Position numbers and translations under genes: made by a program. From Melitaea cinxia (lineage: Eukaryota; Arthropoda; Insecta; Lepidoptera; Nymphalidae), in NCBI RefSeq assembly GCF_905220565.1, contig NC_059423.1, forward strand, positions 1,603,501-1,667,500: 64,000 nucleotides of DNA. The letters are read 5' to 3'. How positions within the stretch are numbered: the stretch's first letter is position 1; every line of letters begins with the position of its first letter. Below the pieces are notes generated by a model. That model saw only the letters and a program-made list of their open reading frames with translations. It made no database searches and was not told where the DNA came from. Shown here piece after piece: positions 21,401 to 31,455 of the stretch.

Positions 21401-24400
21401 ATCACATTAGTATCTGTGGGAACATAATAAGCAAATTATGCCAATTGAATTAAATGTAAATATTACTATTGTAAATTCAGATGACAAGCTAGCGAACGCC
21501 TTTGAAGGCTAATAAAAAAAAAACCCAAATTTAACTTCTCGACTGAATTCATTTTCAAAAAATTCTACTCAACTTCTTAATAAATAGTGTTAGCAAATGG
21601 AATGTGGATTTTTTATCCTCGCAGGTTGATTCCTTAGATTTTCTTAAAATTAATTAGTACTGTTATTGATGACTTCACTCCGTACTTAGTATTAATTATT
21701 AACAATGCTGTTTAAAGTGGGTTCTTTTCCAGATTTGTTAAAATGTAGTAAAATTTTATCACTTTTTAAAAAAGGATTATCGAAGTGATCCCAGTGATTA
21801 TAGGCCCATTTTAATCCTGCCGTCCTAAGTAAAACTTTTAAAAAACAAAAAACTAAATCAACTTCTTTTGCATTTTAAGATTAACGGCATTTTTTACCGT
21901 GAACATTATGGTTTCATTAGAGGTGGAGGTTCTACTACAGATGCTGGAGAGGTCGCAAAATGCTGTTGGTTTATTTCGTGACTTATCACAACGATTGGTT
22001 GCTAGGACCACGAGTTTCTATTAAGTAAACTTGAGTATTATGGTGTTAATGGTAAAACTCTTAATCTCATTGCTTCATAATTATCTAACTAATAAAATTC
22101 AACGTGTACCAATAAACGGAACGAGGTTAGATGAGAACGGATCTGTCCTAAAAATGGGCGTTCCACAATGAACGATTCTAGGTCCTTTTCTTTTTTTAAT
22201 ATAACAATTTTTTTAATTTAAATTATTTGCACTTTATGTTAAAGATATTTGTGTCATTTGTTGATGATACATAGCTTATTTTTAAAGTTGATAGAAAAAA
22301 AAAATGTAAATTATTATGACGTGAACGTTCTTTATCACGAATTCAAGATTGTTTTAAAACAAACGACTTGCTTTTGAACGCCAAGAAAACCAAGTGCGTT
22401 GTGTTTGCATTGCCCAAAGTTCAGTTGTTGTTAGTGATAGTATACTGTTTTCTCAAGGATAAATTTGAATTTTGAAACTTCAGTGGACTTCCAATTTGTC
22501 ATCCTTGAGTGGTAGAGTCAGCTCTGCAGCATTCGCAGTTAGAAAAGTTCGATTACTGACCTGCTAACTGCTGCTTTGCTACTGCGCGTTTATTTAAGCT
22601 ATTATTTTATTTTAGCTATTTCCATAGTTTCATGACTTACTGTCTGTTACTGTGGGGTAATGCTACAGATATTGATACTGTATTAACTTTGCAAAAAAGG
22701 GCTATTCGTGGCATTTTTGATTTTAAATCTCGATTCTCCCTGCAGGATGCTTATCATAACGTATATTATTAAAATTGTAACTCGAAGTTTTAGACTGCGC
22801 AAAGTAAACGTCTTCTTTCTTGGTATTCTGGTACTTTATGGTATTCGCATGTATAATACAATTCCTAACGGTTTTGCAATTCTCTCAACATAAATTTAAT
22901 GTTTGTATTAAATAGATATTAAACTAAATTTTATTGCTGATTTTCAAGAAGTTCCCTCGATTTCTCTGGGATCCCATTATCAGATCCTGGTTTCCTTATC
23001 ATGGTACTAAACTAAGAATATCTTCTTTCCAACAAAAAAGAATTATCAAAATCGGTACACCCAGTAAAAAGTTATTACGGATTTTCAAGAATTTCCATCA
23101 ATTTCTCTGAGATCCCATCATCAGATCCTGGTTTTCTTATCATGGTACCAAACTCGAGATATTTCCTTTCCAACAAAAAAATAATTATCGAAATCGGCCC
23201 ATAAACGACGGAGTTATCCCCTAACATACATAAAAAAAAAATATACGGTCGAATTGAGTAACTTCCTCCTTTTTATGAAGTCGGTTAGTAAAATAAGAAT
23301 ATAAAACAACGCGGTAACAATATATGAACATAAAATACTATGAAGGCTAGCTAATCACACTTGTGTTTAACAATATCGTATGAAAAGATTTTAGGAGCGC
23401 AACTGTTAAATTTTAAGCTGATTCTTCTCAGCAGAATATACATTCCGAATTGTCGTAAATTTCTCACATAAGATTCAGCTGAGGTCCCTACATCCACAGC
23501 AGGAAATATCCTACAAAAAATCTGGATCAACCCGATTGGGGAAGTGCCTTGGCCTTACAGAAGATCACCGTTGAATAATAGTGTATTTAAGAAGTATTTG
23601 TAAGTAAGAGCTGGGGAGAGTTGGAGGTGCGGTCGGCAACGCGCTTTCAATGCTTCTGGTGTTGCAGGCGTCTATAAGCTACGATAATCGCTTAACATCA
23701 GGTGAGCCGTACGGTTGATACAGGCCAGATTTTTAAATTTTTATACATTTTTTATTAAAATTATCGAAATCTTCCACCCAGTGAAAGCTTCTGTACGTAA
23801 AATCAAAAATCAGTCAAATTGAGATCCACCTCCTTTTTTTGAAGTCGTGTAATAAAAGAAAAAATGTTTAATATAAGCATACCATTTATTATACAGATTA
23901 AAAAAAAATATTGTTCAATATAATATAAACTGTAATGGGTTATTTCCAAATCAACCAAATTTCATTTTAAGTATCCTTTCGTTTATTCTGAAACAAAAGA
24001 CATTATTTAAAATAATTTACTGATATATAACAATAATATTTCTGGTAATAGGTGCAATGAAATAGCAGATATCATGTCTTTTTGTCCGGGCATAAAAATC
24101 TCAAAAATCAAATTTAGATAGGTTAAAATCAGTACACAAGGTAATCATATAGAGGGTTTTCGTGTTGTATTGGTACTGTCCTGTACTTAAACTCCTGCTT
24201 TTGGGCTGTGATTGCTTTTCCTGAGAATTGTGACCATGGAATGATAAGTTGACTATAAAAAAAAAATCGCTTCAGCCTGTAATATCCCACTACTGGGCAT
24301 AGGCTTCTTTCCCCATGTAGGAGAAGAATCAGAGCTTAATCTATTCCCTACTATGAGTAACTATCGCTATCAGCTGTACATGAAAACAACCAAGACCGAC

Positions 24401-27400
24401 GGCTTAACGTGCTCTCAGAGGCACGGTGGAGAGACCCACAAGGACTGCACAAACACCATGACCACGGCAAACACCTGTATGGCCAATACAAATTTTGTCA
24501 TGCGCGGGGATCGAACACGCAACCGCCAGCGCAACAGGCACAATCCATGGCTGTGACCGTTGCGCCAATGCGGTGACAATTAAATAAAATTATCCCTTGT
24601 TTATGTTGTAATTTTTTTTAACAAACGTTTAAAAATTAATACAAAACTTAAGTACTGTGACGAAACGAAAAGACCGATGGATATATATATATATATATTA
24701 TATATTATATATTTTAAATATTATGTTATAGACAAGTTTGTTTCATACTTTCTAACACTAGCTCTTCTTTGTGATTGAAGGTCAAGTGCAATTGGATCCA
24801 CTTGAACCCTCGAGTCACTATCCAGTCCTGGCATTATGTCTGAGAAGCCATCACTATCTGCTCTTACTGAAATAAATAAATAAAATAAATTAAAGTGTAA
24901 TTCCTAACGGTCTTATAAATCTAGCATTCTGTGTAATGTTAAAAAATGAGACGTACATCCACATGGTAACCAAATCGTATCTCTAGTAAATTTACAAGTA
25001 AATAATAATAATAAATAAACAACTCATACTTGTTACGTACGTAACCGTACTGTCTATCATACGGTACCGGTACGGTACGGTACTAATTTCACTCCCAGTA
25101 ATGTAGAGCAAGCGTTTTACATCTAAAGCAATAAACAAGGAAAGCCGATGCAGTCTATGTCGCAACGTCCGCCGAACTACGAGCCGTACGTGCAGCGATT
25201 TCGTCGTATTTGAAATTTAATTAATTAATAATTTTTTTCCGTATAAAATTTGTCATCCCGAATTTTCGCATTAAATAGGCTTCACATATTTTAATTGTAA
25301 TTTCATTTAAAGTAATTAAAGTATTTTTTGAGTAAATCTGGCTTTCTTTTCGATACATTTGGTACAGTAAACGTAATTCACGCAATGGTCCTAACTAGGA
25401 TAATACCTGTGGGGGTCCGAAAAACAGACGCAATACACAAACACAAGACCCAGATCAAGGCAAACATCTGTATGGTCAACCCAAATGTGGGGATCGTACT
25501 TACAAACGCCAGCGCTACAGCCATTTTTGTGATCTTTACGCTAACGCGTCGCCAAAATGTTAAAATTTTGATCAAAGATTTGGTGCCACTGTTGACTTGA
25601 AACCCGTCCATTCCAAGAACAGACTTCTTTAACGAAACATATTAAATATTGATACATTGCTCTGATCTGATGTGATCTGTTTAATATCTAAATATTGATA
25701 TATAAAAGTAATACCAATACGTCCAAGGTCGCTGGAATGCAAGCTGCCATCGTAATACACGGTGCCTTCGGGATCTGGCTGCAGTTCTAATTAAACAGAT
25801 ATGAATAAAGCAAATTGTTTATCATTATTAATTTATTTTGTGGCTTTGAAATACACAGGCCTAAGACGGGCAGTAGCGTCTTCGGTGCGACAAAACCAGC
25901 GGTCACCAACCGCCATGCCCAACGCCTGCCCAGCGTAGTGACTATGGGCAACACATCTGAGTTAACGCCATTTTTGACGCAAACTTGTGTAGGCCTATGT
26001 TCAGCAGTGGACTGCGATAGGCTGAAGTGATTTAATTATTTTCAGGCTAATTCAAATTCAAGGAATTTCGTCTAAAAATAAGGAAACGGATGAAGAGATT
26101 CAGCAGAAATTATCTACATATACTTGATTTCATTAACTTTTACTTGATACTTGTATGTAAACCATAAGTTTTTAGAAAAAATCTTTATGATTTACAATAC
26201 CACATCCAGTTGTGACTATTTCTGTTAACTTTGTGTACAGATATTTTAATACCCTCCATATTGTTTGTTTATTGTCTTACCGATAACCTATAAACTTCCC
26301 AATTCCCATTATTTACAATAATTTACTAATATGTAACAATAATATTTCTGGTAATAGGTGCAACGTATTAGAAATAGCAGATATCATGTCTTTTTGTCTA
26401 GGCAAAAATCTCAAAAATCAAATTGATTATTAAAAAAAAAATCGCTTCAGCCTGTAATATCCCACTACTGGGTATAGGCCTCTTTTGACTTGCAGGAGAA
26501 GGATCAGAGCTTAATTCATCACGCTGCTCCACTGCGGGTTGGCGGATATATTCCCTACTATGAGTAACGATCGCTATCAGGTGAACATGATAACAACCGG
26601 GACCGACGGCTGAACGTGCTCTCCGAGGCACGGTAGACACGGGAGACCTTCAAGCACAGACGTCCAAACCGGGAAGAAATATTTGTATAAACATTAATAT
26701 CGACTCAGATGTTTACTTTAAGTGTAATATTTACTCTTAGTGTATATAATTTATCATGTAAGTGAATATTATTTTTTTTTGAAATAAATCATCTTTAACC
26801 TTATCTTAGAATTGGTAGTAGCAAGAATTTTTTAATGTATTAGTTACAAAATTTTATTTCTCTTACCGTATTCTTTTAGCTTATTCTCCAGTTCATCATT
26901 ATCTAAAACAGACATTTTTTCAATAATTTTAAGTTAGGTCGGAATTCCGATATATCTTTATTAAAATGAACTAGCCATCATGTCACTAGAAGATCATGAA
27001 AAGCTTTATTCTCATACTAAGATGAGTGTTCTGTAAATTCTTAGACTAGTTTAACTGAGGTAGGGCACAGCAGGAATTTCTTGCTCAAAATATGGAGCAG
27101 CCCGACTGGGGTAGTAAGTACCTCGACCTTACAGAAGATCACAGAAAAATAATACTGTTTTCAAGCAGTATTGTGTTCCTGTTGGTGAGTAAGGTGACCA
27201 GAGCTCCTGGGGGGATTGGGGATTGGGTCGGCAACGCGCTTGCGATGCATCTGGTGTTGCAGGTGTCTATAAGCTACGGTAAACGCTTACCATCAGGTGA
27301 GCCGTACGCTTGTTTGCCGACCTAGTGACATAAAAAAAAGTTGATGTGTAGATGTTTAACTACTAACAACACAAGGACGTACTTAAGCATTTAGATTTTT

Positions 27401-30400
27401 CTAAAATAATGTGGTTTTAGGGTGACATACATTTTTTCGGGTATTCATTACGCAAAAATTTTATTTCAAATTCGACAATATAAAATCAGGCCTAAATGTT
27501 GTCTGATATGAAACTTTATAAAATAATTGCATTTTCAAATTAACTACCCAAATACATAAAACGTCCATAAAAAATGAAGACATCCTGGAAGATTTAATTT
27601 AAGGCAAATTTCGTCCTTGTTTAATTTTAATTAGATCTATAATAGCATGTATGTATGTCTTATATATAGAGTATATGAAATGCAACACTGGCTAAAAATA
27701 ATAAATTACTATATTATACTAGCTTACCATGGCTTCACTCGCATTTTTTTTAAATAAAATCTATCCTATGTTACTTCTAATGCCTCCAAGAATATGTGTT
27801 TCATGATGATCGGTTAAGTAGGTTTTGCGTGAAAGCGTAATTTACATTCACATTTATAATATTACATAGGGATTAGGGATAACGAATTTATATATTATAC
27901 TACCTGGAAAGAATATGTTCTGGATTGGTTCTGTCGTTACAGAGCTCAAAGAAATTTTCGCTTCTGTTGTAGGTGTTGCTGTAAAAATGATAAAACTATT
28001 ACAGCTTGCTTGAACATTAAAATGTACTGACTGAAGTAAGTTAATAAATATACTTTTTTAATATCAAGATTACCAACATTCCCAGACAAAAATAATAGGA
28101 AGAAAAAAGGCGGACTAATCGCAAAAAAGTGATCACTTTCTGGCAAACTTAGGGTATTATAGTAAATGGTATCTTATTGGTATAGGTGTACAGTTTTTAA
28201 ATATATACAATGAAAACATAAATAAAGGAACATTCACCTGTTCTTGAAGTTGTTAAAGTACCGTTTTGTGAACTATTTTGTTTTTCCGTCAGATTTAAAG
28301 GTGGCGTGATTGACGCCATTTTCAAGCCTGAAAAAAAAAAGAAAATTGGTAAACAAAACGTTTTAATGCTAAATTTTTTTAAGGCTTATCAAAAAAAAGC
28401 TAGATAAGAAAAAAATATAGACAGCACCTTGCACTCAGTATTAGGACGAGAATACTGTGTTGAGGGTCCGAAACAGACACAACTTACTAACAAAAATGTC
28501 CAGTCAGACTTTGCTATGGTATCTACATACTATTACGCGTAACTTTGTAGTGTAAAAAAAGATAAATCAAGTACCTATTACTTGTAGTCTTCTCAGCGTC
28601 TTCTCGACGCACCAATTAATAGATTGTAAACTATTATCTTGACCTATTTCTTTGCAAAAACTTAAAGCCATAGCCATAAATGGATCGCCTTTTTCGGTTC
28701 TTGAAATTATTTTATTTATTGGTACCGCGTTTCCGGTTTCCACAATATTTTCTTTAATATTTGTTTTTGGTATCGATGTTGTGATTTTAACGTTCTTGTG
28801 TACGTTTTTCTTAGTTCGTTTGATCCATCTTCTTTGCCTCATTTTGTTTTCTATATTAATACCTTTTTTAAGTTTATTGACAGGTAAGAGTATTGTAGAA
28901 TTCAATTTTATTTGATTTCTTTTAATTTTCTTAGTATTTTTGGGGGTTTCCTCATTCAAAAAAGCGGAAAGTATCTTGCTTTTCATAATTGCATCCAAAA
29001 ATGTATTGTTAAAGTAATACTTTAATATCAGATCGTCAATTGTATGTTCATCTTTTTCTTTCATTAATATTTGATCCTGATTTTTAATACCGCTCGTTGT
29101 AGGTATTGCGAATAGATTAATTTTTACTGATTCTGTTGTAGGCACTGTTGTTGCATCATTTGCTGGTTCAATTTTTTCCTTAACTAAACCAACTTTTGTT
29201 TTAGTTATACTTGCATCTAATTTGTTAGGAGAATTTTTAGTATCAATATAAATTTGTTTAGCTTTTTTTAAGATGCGGGCGAAATTGTTCTGTCGATGCG
29301 ATATCTCGCTTTGGGTTTTGGCTATAATGTTCTGTTTTAAATTTATCTTTTCATTTTGCGCTAACATTAGATTCTGTATATTGTAGAACTGTTTTTGTTG
29401 CGCTAAGAATTTCTTCTGTTGATTTTCGAATTCAATTAAATTTTTCGTCATTTCCTTTTCTTTGACCAGAAAGTTGTGTTCCTTGTCTTTTAATATTGCG
29501 AGGACTTGTTTCAACTCTTGATCGACTTTCATTATTTGAGAATATTTTGAATCGAAATCTTCAAATTTATTTGTTAATTCTTCGACATTTTTGACAAAAT
29601 TATCACTAAGATTATTCAATTTTTTGTGGATTCTCTTAATATCATTATGTTGTTTCATTATTTTCTTGAAAGTTTTAGTCAGTATAGACAGTACCTTGAT
29701 AATACCTCGCTCTGTTATAGGTTTATTCTTTATATTTTCTTGCGATTTTGGTATTACCTTATAAGCATTGGTGTTTGATATTGGAGCGGAATTCTGCCAC
29801 GCTATATCCTCTTTATCGAAAACGCTTCTAAATAAATCCTTTTTGCTTACATCTGTGTTATTAATTTCTCTATATTCAGAATCTTTTATCAATTCGTATT
29901 TGTAATTATGTTTGCGTCTGGGTATAACTACAGTATTATTGATATCCCTTTTTATATAAGATGGTGTAGTGGATATGTCTATTATTGATTTTGAAGCATC
30001 ATTATCAGGACTTATAAAATTGTTTTCATATATTTCAGTTAGATTAGTTTGTAGCGGATTTGTTATTTTGCTAATATTTCTAATATCTTTATTAATTTCT
30101 TTATCTTTATTATTGATATATTTTTTGTCATCATTAATAAGAGCAGCGACTGCGTGTGGATATTCAATTAGAAAAGATCCAGGCTTGAGGGTTGATAAGA
30201 ATTTCGATTTAACTAATGATTCCTCTCGTTCATCAGTATTTATACATTGAGATTTGTTTTTACATTTATTAACGTTTTCTCCTGTGCTCTGTTTTGGTTT
30301 GGCTGTTGAAATAAAATATCGTATAAAAAACACTATATTTAAAAATATATACATAAAATCAACTTCGAAATGACGTAGTAATTAATAACAATGATGTTAT

Positions 30401-30975
30401 TAATCACACCTGTACAATTAAAATATTTTTTTACACGAAATTATTTACCACTTTGTTTCGTAAAAACATTTACAGATTGTTAATCGTAAATTTCAAAGTA
30501 AACACAAAAAAATGCATATAGCTTGAGAATATAACAATATAGTATATTTTATGTGGATTATATAGATTTTGGGATAAAAAAGAACATATATATGTTTAGG
30601 ATGGAAAAAAATGATATGGACAGCAGTTTTATTTGAGAAGCCTTTAAAATTCGCAGATAAACAGTAATACTCACGATTCAGCGACCTTTTGTTCCTTTCA
30701 ACGTAGCTAGTAAGAAACGGTGAATTTTGAACATTATTATCTCCAAACGCATCGAAATTATTCTGTAGCACACTATCGACATCTAGCGAATTCGCGCGAA
30801 AGATAAAATCCCTAGGATTTTTTATATCTGCCCTATTTCTAACCCAAAGCCCTTTGTTGACAACATTATTTCTATCTAACATAGATTTTATATAATGTGT
30901 GTCAACGAGTAAATAAGAATTTGTCAAGAAATTCGATAAATTTAATAGTATCGATATTATTACTTTTTTGTACAT
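15385..30975 (-). CDS. Very large secreted Lys/Asn-rich coiled-coil protein with furin-type sites, 12-13 exons, about 2090 aa; family not recognised
   Basis: Coding exons in order: 30675-30975, 28575-30302, 28238-28327, 27904-27978, 26867-26902, 25715-25786, 24749-24866, 23956-23987 (tentative), 20106-20246, 19361-19693, 18856-19047, 18706-18775, 15385-18472. All have AG/GT borders. With the 32-nt micro-exon the sum is 6276 nt in one frame, 2091 aa. Without it, exon 7 must end at 24759 with a weak GTGTTA donor, giving 2077 aa. The first about 20 residues (MYKKVIISILLNLSNFLTNS) form a signal peptide. A coiled coil spans about 300-453. R-X-K/R-R sites lie at 94-97, 589-592, about 861-864, 1167-1170, 1525-1528 and 1564-1567. 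Cys is rare. No transmembrane segment or enzyme motif is visible. The product is inferred to be a secreted proprotein; structural or matrix roles are possible but not shown. The neighbour on the same strand (11741-4198) is also secreted and furin-marked. Confidence 0.82.
18706..19693 (-). CDS. Three middle exons of the large secreted-protein gene
   Basis: 19361-19693 (111 codons): acceptor TTTTTATTCTAG, donor GAAG/GTAATG. It encodes a helical segment ESENIQLRVKDPELKKMLTN and onward, ending NNFNNVSDADE. 18856-19047 (64 codons): acceptor TTGTTACATTCAG, donor AAAG/GTGATA. It encodes SNPRTLDSIINSKEGTETRK and a basic helix with one Cys. 18706-18775 (70 nt): acceptor TTAATTGCAG, donor AAC/GTAAGT. 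It switches the phase from 1 to 2 before the final exon. All three splice in frame with their neighbours. Confidence 0.83.
20106..20246 (-). CDS. Exon of the large secreted-protein gene with Asp run and RTKR site
   Basis: The acceptor AATAATTTTAG precedes 20246 and the donor ATTG/GTAAGA follows 20106. It is 47 codons, phase 1 to phase 1. It encodes TGFSETTKITANKYEVVQET, then a run of Asp residues, NYYNEVDPIY and RTKRSI. The acidic run immediately before R-T-K-R is typical of exposed proprotein cleavage regions. Confidence 0.85.
20488..20795. repeat. E-family copy in an intron
   Basis: CTGGCTGACTCGGCAAACGTTG at the start and GGAGTTTAACTACAAACACC, then GACACGAGAATTTTATA at the end. These phrases are shared with 7517-7712. 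No coding content. Confidence 0.65.
20800..21700. other. Intronic sequence, partly LINE 5' region
   Basis: A GA-rich tract (20895-20915), CGATAAATATCCATCGATATCG and GCGCAGAGCACTCGG look like the 5' untranslated part of a non-LTR retrotransposon. The decayed RT at 21720-22910 follows in the same orientation. No host exon found. Confidence 0.45.
21720..22910 (+). pseudogene. Decayed CR1/jockey-group LINE reverse transcriptase
   Basis: Scattered open pieces on the plus strand, broken by many stops and shifts, give RT signatures in order: GFIRGGGSTTDA; LLSKLEYYGVNGKTL; a FVDDT variant of the catalytic box; and WGNATDIDTVLTLQKRAIRG, a typical LINE C-terminal motif. The 3' part (RLRKVNVFFLG, RMYN) recurs at 41965-42200. 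It is an old inactive copy inserted in the large gene, opposite to its transcription. Confidence 0.75.
22925..23290. mobile_element. D-family MITE-like element
   Basis: Carries TTCCCTCGATTTCTCTGGGATCC, ATCAGATCCTGGTTTCC and a right end TTTATGAAGTCGGTTA. Parts are repeated within the element (about 22950-23030 and 23090-23170), so it holds an internal duplication. A further right-end piece lies at 23755-23855 (AAGTCGTG). Confidence 0.65.
23480..23745 (+). mobile_element. C-family SINE
   Basis: Contains TGGATCAACCCGATTGGGGA, CTTACAGAAGATCACC, GTCGGCAACGCGCTT, TCTATAAGCTACG and ATCAGGTGAGCCGTACG, in the same order as the copy at 27057-27335. It ends in a T-rich tail. Confidence 0.75.
24001..24114. 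repeat. Local duplicated segment, copy 1 (copy 2 at 26309-26422)
   Basis: CATTATTTAAAATAATTTAC, AATATTTCTGGTAATAGGTG, AGCAGATATCATGTCTTTTT and CTCAAAAATCAAAT occur in the same order and spacing at 26309-26422. Each copy is followed by a B-family SINE beginning AAAAAAATCGCTTCAGCCTG. This points to a local duplication in the introns of the large gene or to a shared chimaeric repeat. Confidence 0.8.
24277..24575 (-). mobile_element. B-family tRNA-derived SINE, near full length
   Basis: Read on the minus strand it begins with a tRNA-like head. An A-box-like TGGCGCAACGGTCACAGCC is followed about 35 bases later by a B-box-like GGTTGCGTGTTCGATCCCCG. It ends CCCAGTAGTGGGATATTACAGGC at 24280. This is an RNA polymerase III promoter arrangement, so the copy is a SINE and not a functional tRNA gene. 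Other copies: 11207-11510, 26443-26650, 38500-38700, 6205-6345. Confidence 0.85.
25715..27978 (-). CDS. Small symmetric exons of the large secreted-protein gene
   Basis: 27904-27978 (75 nt): acceptor CATTTTTACAG, donor CCAG/GTAGTA; encodes TPTTEAKISLSSVTTEPIQ. 26867-26902 (36 nt): acceptor GTCTGTTTTAG, donor TACG/GTAAGA; encodes DNDELENKLKEY. 25715-25786 (72 nt): acceptor TCTGTTTAATTAG, donor ATTG/GTATTA; encodes ELQPDPEGTVYYDGSLHSS and on. All are phase 1 at both ends. The introns hold A- and B-family SINEs (25852-26032, 26443-26650) and a C-family SINE (27057-27335). Confidence 0.82.
25852..26032 (+). mobile_element. A-family SINE, 5' truncated
   Basis: Plus orientation. Holds GACGGGCAGTAGCGTCTTCG, GACTATGGGCAACACA and ends AGCAGTGGACTGCGATAGGC. 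The family head (CTGTGTGGCTACGG) is missing. Confidence 0.8.
26443..26650 (-). mobile_element. B-family SINE, truncated
   Basis: CAGCCTGTAATATCCCACTA through GGTTGGCGGATATATTCCC to CGAGGCACGGTAGAC. The tRNA-like head is missing. It follows copy 2 of the local duplication. Confidence 0.8.
27057..27335 (+). mobile_element. C-family SINE, near full length
   Basis: Starts GAGGTAGGGCACAGCAGGAA and contains GACCAGAGCTCCTGGG, GGGTCGGCAACGCGCTT and CCATCAGGTGAGCCGTACGC. It ends in an A-run after GACATAAAAAAAA. It serves here as the reference copy for the family. Others: 23480, 41698, 47370, 60345 (minus), 62195. Confidence 0.8.
28238..28327 (-). CDS. Exon 3 of the large secreted-protein gene
   Basis: The acceptor TTTTTTTTTTCAG precedes GCTTG at 28327 and the donor ACAG/GTGAAT follows 28238. 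It is 30 codons, phase 1 to 1, encoding LKMASITPPLNLTEKQNSSQ and onward. Only the phase-1 join to exon 2 (ATAG/GTACTT at 28575) keeps it open, since the alternative phase-0 join hits TGA at once. That fixes the exon 2 donor. Confidence 0.83.
28575..30302 (-). CDS. Exon 2 of the large secreted-protein gene: coiled coil and Cys-pair segment
   Basis: The acceptor TTTATTTCAACAG precedes CC at 30302, and the donor ATAG/GTACTT follows 28575. It encodes residues 101-676. Order: a Cys-containing start (Cys at about 114 and 120); an Asn/Asp/Lys region; a long heptad-bearing coiled coil at about 300-453 rich in Lys, Gln, Glu and Leu/Ile/Phe; a basic patch with R-Q-R-R (589-592); and a less biased C-terminal piece, DPFMAMALSFCKEIGQDNSL to SINWCVEKTLRRL, with two Cys about 15 residues apart. 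That last piece looks most like a conserved small domain and would be the best query for a homology search. Confidence 0.87.
30675..30975 (-). CDS. Exon 1 of the large secreted-protein gene: signal peptide and first furin-type site
   Basis: ATG at 30975-30973. A GTG three bases earlier is not used, as the ATG lies in the predicted short leader. Residues 1-20 form a signal peptide. The mature start is YLLVDTHYIK and the exon ends with RNKR/SLN (94-97). The donor AATC/GTGAGT leaves phase 1. A hydrophilic pro-region of about 75 residues would be released if RNKR is cut. Confidence 0.86.
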
Positions 30976-31000
30976 CACTCTTGCTTCATGAAACGATCGC

Positions 31001-31035
31001 AGTGAAAATGTTGCGTTTGGAATTTTGCTTGTATA
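31001..31035 (-). promoter_or_regulatory. Predicted core promoter of the large secreted-protein gene
   Basis: On the minus strand a TATA-like TATACAAG (T at 31035) lies 32 bases before an initiator TTCACT (A at 31003). That spacing is normal for a TATA/Inr promoter. The predicted leader is only about 28 nt and holds a 4-codon upstream frame (ATG at 30989-30987) whose TGA overlaps the main ATG as TGATG. Confidence 0.55.
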
Positions 31036-31145
31036 TCTACTGTAATCTGAGGTTTTATTTTATTTGTAAATATGTAGCGTTGGGCTTTTTTATCGACAAA
31101 CTGGCAATATCCGTGCGAATAATTAGCACTAAATAAGAAAAAAAA

Positions 31146-31455
31146 GTGCTGTGTGGCTACGGCACTAAAGAATTTAGCCACCCCCTCTCTTCCCGTAGGT
31201 GTCGTAAGAGGCGACTAAGGGATAACAACGTTCCACAACTATCTTGGAACTTAAGAAGCCGACCGATGGCGGGATAACCAACCAATTGCTGGCTTTGAAA
31301 TAGACAGGTCTTCGGTGCGACAAAGCCATTACTGCGGTCACCAACCCGCCTGCCCAGCGTGGTGACTATGGGCATAGCACATGAGTTCGCGTTATTTTTG
31401 GCGTAAACTTGTGGAGGCCTATGTCCAGCAGTGGACTGTATAGGCTGTAATAATG
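31146..31455 (+). mobile_element. A-family SINE, full length, with 11-bp duplication
   Basis: Runs from TGCTGTGTGGCTACGGCACT to GTATAGGCTGTAATAATG. It is flanked by AAGAAAAAAAA at 31135-31145 and 31456-31466, a probable target-site duplication (an A-rich one, so less decisive than at 8530). It sits about 110 bp upstream of the predicted TATA box of the large secreted-protein gene, in opposite orientation. Confidence 0.85.

Noticed and set aside
24277..24575. tRNA gene
   Set aside because: A- and B-box-like motifs are present, but there is no foldable tRNA with acceptor stem, and the sequence continues into a dispersed repeat body. It is a tRNA-derived SINE.
4198..30975. One single gene joining both secreted-protein regions
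   Set aside because: The 15385 exon ends in a stop with AATAAA close behind. A new ATG plus a full signal peptide begins at 11741, and intron phase switches from mostly 1 to all 0.
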